Below are positions 36,501 to 42,145 of a DNA stretch of 64,000 nt, piece by piece. The DNA is from an uncultured Bacteroidales bacterium (GTDB taxonomy: Bacteria; Bacteroidota; Bacteroidia; Bacteroidales; Paludibacteraceae), in NCBI GenBank assembly GCA_946414805.1, contig CAMKPZ010000003.1, positions 273,662 to 337,661 of the forward strand, read 5' to 3'. The notes under the pieces were generated by a model. That model saw only the letters and a program-made list of their open reading frames with translations. It was not told where the DNA came from and did not search any database. The stretch's first letter is position 1; each line of letters begins with the position of its first letter. The translations under genes and the position numbers were made by a program.

Positions 36501-36720
36501 CGCCCCGCTGATGCTCACGGACAGCGACTTCAAAGACGGCGAACTTCGCTTCACCTATTGCGGTACGGAGATCATCTATCGTAAGGCAGACTCAGTCTGC
36601 CGGTCCGAAGGACAGTCTGTACTCTGTCAGGCGAAGCCGGTCTGTGTCCTCTCCAAAGAACAATCTTCCCATATCTTCGCCCGCGACGGCGAAATAAAAC
36701 AACTGATTATAGAGTTATGA
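33535..36720 (+). CDS. Large inverting glucan phosphorylase-like enzyme (GH149/GH161-like)
   Basis: A protein of about 1060 residues without a signal peptide, related to the GH94/GH149/GH161 inverting phosphorylases: N-terminal beta-sandwich (GQFITINGERFYEIANYDEM, LRFSYLWAPAGEHGWVRRAT) and an (alpha/alpha)6 core with YQGNWRDIFQNWEALSVSYP, DGYNPYRI and SNIGYWGDHQIIYLLKLLEL. Beta-1,3-glucan phosphorylases of this type release glucose-1-phosphate from oligosaccharides in the cytosol, which fits the symporter beside it. The assignment to GH149 or GH161 is by eye. The start may be ATG 33535 or 33559 because an array precedes it. Three repeat blocks lie inside the frame (34302, 36241, 36595). The stop overlaps the GH30 start. 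Confidence 0.7.
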   Translation: MNKCENEFMVTGQFITINGERFYEIANYDEMQPFFISLASDTDLWMYLASTGGLTAGRRSPDEALFPYYTDDKITENYETTGPKTVFRIKGEPFQVNGDLLWIPFSDRRQDVFVISRKIAKSTVGNRIVFCEENHTLKLRFSYLWAPAGEHGWVRRATIENLGNRDTGLEMVDGLLNVLPAGVERKTQNEFSTLVDGYKKTELVGNLALFRMEAILVDRAEPSESLRCNTVYALGLPSGTEYSVSEQTLRDFRANRIPLQYPCYTLGESKGVRGAFLAHTRFTLPARASHTWYNVADVSADAVQVRHLMRFIARPDAIGTVEQAMQHSTDTLRAIVAKNDGVQHTADEHNDARHFANVLFNTMRGGYYLEYPPKKMQRDDVPCTNDTERHEMEYLPLTFGRRHGDPSRPWNLFDIRVQDEHGNPVVAYQGNWRDIFQNWEALSVSYPLYINHIIAKFLNATTVDGYNPYRITDKGIDWEVIEPENPWSNIGYWGDHQIIYLLKLLELSHAHDPRALHALLNRRIFAFANVPYRLKSYREIVADPKNSIWFDDALHQRIMAKVADEGADAKLVHDAAGQVMHTTMADKLLITLLAKLSNFIPEAGIWMNTLRPEWNDANNALVGYGTSMVTLCYMRRYVAFLLRFIDTDITLATETLDWLRAIRPAYINGNRRQFTDIVGLAAEHYRTRAYAGLSGETELLPLGELQDFLSATLRKIDESIRANRREDGLYEAYNLIRFTESDIEISHLYEMLEGQVAVLSSGLLDADEAADLLDAMRASALYREDQRSYMLYPNRRRASFLELNNIPDSPWLRANGEKYLQAGYLTRDEDGGYHFNAAYRNAAGLPAELADVYESVFHHHAFTGRSGTFYKYEGLGCIYWHMVSKLLLAVGETIQSYSEALLQHGGLAATRSCSDAVLKRLMHHYAAIREGLGSHKQPAEYGSFPFDPYSHTPSMAGVQQPGMTGQVKEDILNRFFELGVSVQDGRITFAPLMLTDSDFKDGELRFTYCGTEIIYRKADSVCRSEGQSVLCQAKPVCVLSKEQSSHIFARDGEIKQLIIEL
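34302..34334 (+). repeat. In-frame 11-bp tandem repeat, 3 units, inside the phosphorylase gene
   Basis: TATACCCTTGC, AATACCCTTGC and TATACCCTTGG are contiguous; 33 bp keeps the frame and encodes IPLQYPCYTLG. Confidence 0.85.
36241..36288 (+). repeat. In-frame 16-bp tandem repeat, 3 units, inside the phosphorylase gene
   Basis: CAGCATGGCGGTCTTG, CAGCAACGCGGTCCTG and TAGCGACGCGGTCCTG are contiguous (48 bp, 16 codons). They resemble the CAGCGAAGCGGTCTGT unit of the GH3 gene. Confidence 0.8.
36595..36645 (+). repeat. GNA-hairpin repeat near the phosphorylase C-terminus
   Basis: GTCCGAAGGAC, TCTGTACTCTGTCAG and GCGAAGCCGGTCTGT are read as SVCRSEGQSVLCQAKPVCV. The same words occur in the GH3 blocks at 42637 and 43320. 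Confidence 0.7.
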
Positions 36721-38363
36721 GAAAGATATTCATTATTCATTGTTCATTATTCATTATGATTCTATTGGCGTCCTGTACGCCGCAAATACAATCATCCCAT
36801 GTATGGCTGACTAGCGAATCTGGCGACAAATGCGCCGAGGCGCCTGCCGTAGTGTTCCGCAAAGGCCGCGCTGCTGATGCGGTGGTGGTTGATCCTGCTG
36901 CTACCCGCCAGACCATAGACGGCTTCGGAGGTTCGCTTACGGAGAGCTCGGCGTTCGTGCTGGCATGCCTTTCGCCCGAAAAGCGGCAGGCGGTGATCGC
37001 GGAACTGTACGGCGAGGAGGGGGCGAACTTCTCCATGTCACGTACCCAGATCGGCGCATCCGATTTCTCGGTGGAAGGCAGATACTCGCTGGCTGAACTG
37101 GACGGAGATACGGCGTTGCTCTCCTTCTCGCTGGATCGGGATAAGGAGGGCTTTGCGAAGACGCAGTATCCTCAGATCCGCGATGAACACTATGATCTCT
37201 ATCATCTCATGAAAGAGGTATGGGCGCTCAAGCAGGCTCAGGCGGATAAGACCTATCGCATTGTGGCGAACACATGGACGGCACCGGCGTGGATGAAGGA
37301 GAATAAGAAATACTACGAGCGTGAGAATGGCTTCCATCGAGGAGGCGCCTTGCTGCCGGAGTATTATGCTGCCTATGCTGACTATCTGGTGAAATACGTA
37401 GAAGCGTGGAAAGCCGAAGGAGTGGATATATGGGCGGTCACGCCGGTCAATGAACCGATGGGAAACGACGGCGGATGGGAGAGTATGGATTTCCCGCCGC
37501 AGGTCGAAGCGGAGTTTATTGGAAAATACCTTGGCCCGCGACTAAATGAGAAAATAGGTAAATGCGAAAATGCGAAAATAGTAAATATCCTTGGTTTTGA
37601 CCAGAATATCTTTGAGATGGGACCTTATACGGCGGCTGTCTATGGTGACTCGCTTGCTGACGCATACACCACCGGTATGGCGGTGCATTGGTACGGCTCT
37701 ACGGTGGATTGCTTCCCTGAGGTGCTGGATTCCATCCATGCTCTCTATCCCGATAAGACGATCCTCCATACCGAGGGATGTATTGACAATCTGGGATGCG
37801 AACCCTGGGACGGGGTGACCGATCCGGTGGGGTTCAAAGAGTCCGGATGGTTTGATAACGATGCTTTCTGGTGGACTTCGTCCGCTACCGACTGGGCGTA
37901 TTCCACGCGCTGGGCAGGCGATACCCATCCCGCCTACGCACCCGTGCATCGCTACGCGCGGTATATTATAGAAGGTATGAACCATTGGCTGACCGGTTTC
38001 ATCGATTGGAATATCGTTCTGGACTCCATCGGAGGACCGAACCATGTCAATAACTTCGCCGGAGCACCGGTGATGGTCGATTATCAGAACGATAAGATCT
38101 ATTATACCCCCTATTACTATGTCCTCAAGCAGTTCAGCCGCTCCATGCGGCCGGGCGATAAGGTGCTTGCGGTTACCGGTTCTCCATTCCCGGCTCTCCA
38201 TTCCCGGCTCTTCCTCTGTGCTACGCAAAACAAGGAAGGACAAATCGCCGTCAATATTCTCAATACCGGCGAGGCTGTCACTTTCCCCTTGCAAGTCGGA
38301 GAATACGTGGCGCAGGTAGCCATGCCTGCGAATAGTGTAGAAACGATTATAGTAAAATTATGA
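36717..38363 (+). CDS. GH30 beta-glucanase lipoprotein (beta-1,6-glucanase candidate)
   Basis: A 548-residue lipoprotein (ILLASC, Cys about 20). The GH30 (beta/alpha)8 domain shows TIDGFGGSLTESSAFVL, SRTQIGASDFS, acid/base Glu in TPVNEPMG and nucleophile Glu in LHTEGCID, then the flanking beta-domain with IDWNIVLDSIGGPNH. In a beta-1,3-glucan locus the GH30_3 activity (endo-beta-1,6-glucanase) is likely, to remove side chains; glucosylceramidase-type activity is the alternative. The signal-peptide core (FIIHCSLFIMI) comes from a 7-bp array. An 8-bp array (37543-37582) and a short TTCTCCATTCCCGG-type repeat near 38178 lie within the frame. Confidence 0.9.
   Translation: MRKIFIIHCSLFIMILLASCTPQIQSSHVWLTSESGDKCAEAPAVVFRKGRAADAVVVDPAATRQTIDGFGGSLTESSAFVLACLSPEKRQAVIAELYGEEGANFSMSRTQIGASDFSVEGRYSLAELDGDTALLSFSLDRDKEGFAKTQYPQIRDEHYDLYHLMKEVWALKQAQADKTYRIVANTWTAPAWMKENKKYYERENGFHRGGALLPEYYAAYADYLVKYVEAWKAEGVDIWAVTPVNEPMGNDGGWESMDFPPQVEAEFIGKYLGPRLNEKIGKCENAKIVNILGFDQNIFEMGPYTAAVYGDSLADAYTTGMAVHWYGSTVDCFPEVLDSIHALYPDKTILHTEGCIDNLGCEPWDGVTDPVGFKESGWFDNDAFWWTSSATDWAYSTRWAGDTHPAYAPVHRYARYIIEGMNHWLTGFIDWNIVLDSIGGPNHVNNFAGAPVMVDYQNDKIYYTPYYYVLKQFSRSMRPGDKVLAVTGSPFPALHSRLFLCATQNKEGQIAVNILNTGEAVTFPLQVGEYVAQVAMPANSVETIIVKL
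36728..36755 (+). repeat. Heptamer array forming the GH30 signal peptide
   Basis: ATTCATT, ATTCATT, GTTCATT and ATTCATT stand in tandem in frame; a perfect repeat would encode F-I-I-H-Y-S-L. Confidence 0.85.
37543..37582 (+). repeat. In-frame octamer array inside the GH30 catalytic domain
   Basis: TAAATGAG, AAAATAGG, TAAATGCG, AAAATGCG and AAAATAGT: five 8-bp units, encoding LNEKIGKCENAKIV just before the ILGFDQN strand, where the family normally has a short loop. Confidence 0.8.
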
Positions 38364-41300
38364 AAAAGATATTTGGTCTTTCTCCTTTGAGCGCAGCGGT
38401 CTTTCTGCTTTCTACTTTTACCCTCGCTGTCTCCACCCTGTCTGCGCAGACTCCGGTGCCGATGGGCGCAGGTTCGTATGCTTCGTTCACCCCCCTGGCG
38501 GAGAGCCGGTCCTCTCTGCATGACGGCTGTCAGGCGTACCAGACCGAGCATCGCCCTGTCTATCTGCCGGACTCGCTCCTGGCGCGTCTGGCGCCCGCGG
38601 ACGGATCGCAGGAAGGGACTCTGACGTTGCCTTCGAATGACTGGTGGACCTATGCCTTGGTCAATACTTGGACCGGCAAACTGTGGTTCTATCCCGGCTG
38701 GGCGGAAGCCAAAGACGGCGAACTGCAGATAGGTTTTCCTTCTTATTGGGAACCTACGGGATGTGAGGTCAAATGGGATACACCCCTCTCCGTCTCTTTC
38801 ACCCGTACCGAAACCGGCAGGAAAGCGGTCTTTACAGAAGCGTTGGTGGATAACTGGTCGGATTTCATGATGTCTTTCATCATGCAGGATGGTGATCTGT
38901 GGGTGCGTGTCACCTGTATGCAGGGCTCACCGCTCGTTTGGATAGAGACCTCCGGCATCACGGCGCACGTGACGAACCCCGATAATGCCCGTTATGCCGT
39001 CTTCTCCGATCCGCAGGTGACGACCGTGGCGTTGCTCACCGACGGACTGGATGCTGCGCGGGCAGAGGCTTACGCACGGCGTATCCCGCGCCGTACAAGA
39101 CTGGACTATCAGGTCGATATGACCCGGTCGGTACTCACCACCACCTTCCGCATCTATACCAATGATCAGATGGCAAATGACCAAATTGTAAATGACCAAA
39201 TTGTAAATGTATTGATGGCTTTCCTGCCGCATCATTATTACAGCAGCGAGGGCATGAATGACCCGACGGCAAATGCACAAATGCTGAATGCCGTTTATCT
39301 CTCGCCCCGCGGTCAGATGCGGCTGGCGGAGGGCAATGATTTCGCCTTCGTCTATCCGGTCAGTGGTTTCTTGCCTTTTTTCCCGGCTCCGCGGGAGTGG
39401 AAAGAGGGCTTCTCGCGCGATCGTATGTTGGCTCTGGAGTCCGATTATGCGGCGCGTGGCACGTTCGGCGCGGATACTTACTGGGGCGGAAAAGGACTGA
39501 CCCAGATGATGCATTATATGACTTTCGCGCTCCAGATGGGCGATACCGCTACCTTCCTCACGGCGAAAAAACGGCTCCGTGCTACGCTGGAGGACTGGTA
39601 CACTTATACCCCGGGGGAGCAGAACAGGTATTTCGCCCGCTTCCCGAGATGGGGAGCGATGATCGGTTTCGATACTTCCTATGATTCCGATACCTTCAAT
39701 GATCATCATTTCCATTACGGCTATTTCATCTACGCCTCGGCGGTACTCTGTATGCTGGATCCGGATTTCAAAACCAAGTACGGACCGATGGCGCGGGAGG
39801 TGGCGCTCGACTATGCCTGCTGGTTGAGGGATAGCAACCGCTACCCGCTTTTCCGTACCTTCAATCCCTATTGCGGCCATTCGTTCGCCGGAGGTATGGG
39901 TAACGGCGGTAACGGCAACGGTCAGGAGTCGTCCTCCGAGGCGATGCAGTCCTGGGGCGGAATATGGCTCTTGGGCGAAGCGCTGGGAGATCAGGAGATG
40001 CGCGATGCCGGTATCTTCGGCTATACCGTGGAGGCGAAAGCAACCGCGGAGTATTGGTTCGACCGCAATAGACGCAATATCGATTATACCAAATATACCC
40101 ATCCCTATTGCTGTAATCTCACGATGCAGGGAGTAGGGTGGTGGACTTGGTTCAGCGGCGACCCCGTCTGGATGCACTCTATCCAGTGGTTGCCCACCTC
40201 GCCGGTACTCACTAATTATTTCTCGCAGGATCTGGCTTTCACGCGGTGGGATTATACGGAGATGTATTCGCATAAGGAGGTCGGCAACTACGAGGCTTCT
40301 GCCGGAGGCTTGGGCGACGAGTCGGGGCTGGGCAATGTCTGTCTGTCCTATCTGGCGCTCTTCGATGCCGATTCGGCGGCGAGAGTATGGGACAGGATGG
40401 ATGCTATGGGGAAAGCACTGGCGAAGAACCCCGATACGGGAGGTATCACCTATTGGCTGGCGCATTCCCATCGCTCGTTGGGCGAGAAGCGCTTTGACAT
40501 CCATGCCGCTCATCCGATGGCATGCGCCTATACGGATACGCTGACCGGTGTCACCACCTATGCCGCCTATAATGCTTCGTCCGCACCGGTAGCGGTGCAT
40601 TTCTTCGGGGCGAAGGATACTACGGTCTCTGTGCCGGCGAATAGTCTCTTGGTGACTACCGACGACGGTTTTCCCGCTTCGGTCTGTACCGCGATAGCGG
40701 AGGAGGAAGAGACCGTCGAACCCGATCCGCTGGCGTGGGATCTGCCGTACCCGAACCTGGCGCTGCATAAACCTGTCACCGTCTCCTCCGAGGAGAACGC
40801 CGGATGTCTGGCGAAGTATCTCACGGACGGTAAGACAGACACCCGTTGGGGATCGGCTCATCGCGATAATGAATGGGCAATGGTGGATCTGGGCGAGACC
40901 TGTTATATCGATCATCTCGTCCTCCGCTGGGAAGCGGCGTATGCCTCTGCCTACGAACTCGCCTTCAGTGACGATGCCCTTACTTGGCATACCGCCCTCC
41001 TCTCCTCTTCCGGCGGGGTGGAAACGCTGTCTCCCTCTCTTGTGGGGAGGGCAGGGGAGAGGTGGACCTCCCGGGCCCGCTATATCCGTATCACGGGAGT
41101 GGAACGCGCCACTGCGTACGGCACCTCGCTCTACGAACTCGAGGCGTACGGCCGTCCTCTCGCCGGAGATCCTTCCGCACTCTTCGTGATAGCTCTTTCG
41201 GCTACCGATACCGTCCTTTGTCAGGGGCAGACGACCACGCTTACGACAACCGCATATAACTATTCCGGCGAAGTGATCTCCTCCCGTAGCGAGACGCTCA

Positions 41301-42145
41301 CCTATCCCGATTATGGTATCTATACCGTCACCCGCACCGTGGAGGACTGTTCCGCCTCGCTGACGATCGTTGTGCTGGAGACGGAGCAGGCTGCCTCTCT
41401 CGAGGTCTCGCCTCAAGAAGTAACTCTGCCGCTGGGCGAGACACAACTCTTCGATATCCGTATCGTGAACCAGTTCGGCGGGAAGGTGGACGGCTGTTCG
41501 GCTTCCTTCCGCGCTACCCGGGTGGGGGACACGACGGTTGTCTTCGATTGTTATGAGGCGCAGGCTTCTGCGCTCGTGCATGTGAAGGATTACGGAGAAG
41601 TGAACCTGGCGCTCGGCAAACCCGCTACGGCGTCCGGAGCCGAAGGGGACGGCACCTCTGCCGGCAAAGCCGTGGACGGCAATATGGAGACCCGCTGGTC
41701 CAGCCGCTTCATGGATAATGAATGGCTGGCGGTCGATCTGGAGGACTGCTATCGCCTGACTACGGTCAAGCTCTATTGGGAGAACGCCTATGCCACCTCT
41801 TTTGATATCGAGGCAAGCGATGATGGCGAGGACTATCATCTGATCAAGTCCGTCACGAATGCCAAGGGAGGCGTGCAGACAATCGATATCAGGGTGAATG
41901 ACGAACCGGTGGCGGCGCGTTTTGTCCGTATTCTCTGCAAGACCCGTAACACCGGCTACGGTTCTTCCCTCTGGGAGATGGAGGTCTTCGGCGAATCGCG
42001 ATGCACAGGACCCGGGACGGCAATCACCAATAACCAATCACCGGTAACCAATCACAAATATATCAAGGATGGGCAATTATTTATCTCGCACGGCGGTGTT
42101 GTGTACACTGTTGGCGGTCTTGTTTTCATGCACGACAACCGATAA
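38360..42145 (+). CDS. GH81 endo-beta-1,3-glucanase with two F5/8C domains and sorting-like C-terminus
   Basis: A 1261-residue secreted enzyme (signal peptide ending about VSTLSAQ). GH81 hallmarks are GFDTSYDSDTFNDHHFHYGYF, FNPYCGHSFAGG and the catalytic-Glu segment GNGQESSSEAMQSWGG, then MHSIQWLPTSP. Behind the catalytic part (to about residue 790) come an F5/8 type C domain (about 800-930), an Ig-like linker (about 935-1070), a second F5/8C domain (about 1075-1210) and a C-terminal motif (KYIKDGQLFISHGGVVYTV). GH81 enzymes cut beta-1,3-glucan endolytically. Repeats lie in frame at 39161 and 42021. The start overlaps the GH30 stop (ATGA); the last 77 nt also encode the GH3 signal peptide in another frame. 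Confidence 0.93.
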   Translation: MKKIFGLSPLSAAVFLLSTFTLAVSTLSAQTPVPMGAGSYASFTPLAESRSSLHDGCQAYQTEHRPVYLPDSLLARLAPADGSQEGTLTLPSNDWWTYALVNTWTGKLWFYPGWAEAKDGELQIGFPSYWEPTGCEVKWDTPLSVSFTRTETGRKAVFTEALVDNWSDFMMSFIMQDGDLWVRVTCMQGSPLVWIETSGITAHVTNPDNARYAVFSDPQVTTVALLTDGLDAARAEAYARRIPRRTRLDYQVDMTRSVLTTTFRIYTNDQMANDQIVNDQIVNVLMAFLPHHYYSSEGMNDPTANAQMLNAVYLSPRGQMRLAEGNDFAFVYPVSGFLPFFPAPREWKEGFSRDRMLALESDYAARGTFGADTYWGGKGLTQMMHYMTFALQMGDTATFLTAKKRLRATLEDWYTYTPGEQNRYFARFPRWGAMIGFDTSYDSDTFNDHHFHYGYFIYASAVLCMLDPDFKTKYGPMAREVALDYACWLRDSNRYPLFRTFNPYCGHSFAGGMGNGGNGNGQESSSEAMQSWGGIWLLGEALGDQEMRDAGIFGYTVEAKATAEYWFDRNRRNIDYTKYTHPYCCNLTMQGVGWWTWFSGDPVWMHSIQWLPTSPVLTNYFSQDLAFTRWDYTEMYSHKEVGNYEASAGGLGDESGLGNVCLSYLALFDADSAARVWDRMDAMGKALAKNPDTGGITYWLAHSHRSLGEKRFDIHAAHPMACAYTDTLTGVTTYAAYNASSAPVAVHFFGAKDTTVSVPANSLLVTTDDGFPASVCTAIAEEEETVEPDPLAWDLPYPNLALHKPVTVSSEENAGCLAKYLTDGKTDTRWGSAHRDNEWAMVDLGETCYIDHLVLRWEAAYASAYELAFSDDALTWHTALLSSSGGVETLSPSLVGRAGERWTSRARYIRITGVERATAYGTSLYELEAYGRPLAGDPSALFVIALSATDTVLCQGQTTTLTTTAYNYSGEVISSRSETLTYPDYGIYTVTRTVEDCSASLTIVVLETEQAASLEVSPQEVTLPLGETQLFDIRIVNQFGGKVDGCSASFRATRVGDTTVVFDCYEAQASALVHVKDYGEVNLALGKPATASGAEGDGTSAGKAVDGNMETRWSSRFMDNEWLAVDLEDCYRLTTVKLYWENAYATSFDIEASDDGEDYHLIKSVTNAKGGVQTIDIRVNDEPVAARFVRILCKTRNTGYGSSLWEMEVFGESRCTGPGTAITNNQSPVTNHKYIKDGQLFISHGGVVYTVGGLVFMHDNR
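39161..39209 (+). repeat. In-frame 15-bp repeat in the GH81 gene
   Basis: AAATGACCAAATTGT occurs twice in tandem (39175-39204), preceded by a degenerate copy, and reads NDQMANDQIVNDQIVN. Related AAATG words recur at about 39260 (NDPTANAQMLN). Confidence 0.8.
42021..42055 (+). repeat. In-frame heptamer array before the GH81 C-terminal motif
   Basis: CAATCAC, CAATAAC, CAATCAC, CGGTAAC and CAATCAC, five 7-bp units, read as AITNNQSPVTNH. They form the linker between the last F5/8C domain and the sorting-like motif. Confidence 0.85.

Noticed and set aside
38927-42037. 1036-codon open frame antisense to the GH81 gene
   Set aside because: Its length comes from GC-rich codon bias of the sense gene; the translation is Arg/His/Ile-rich without any domain.
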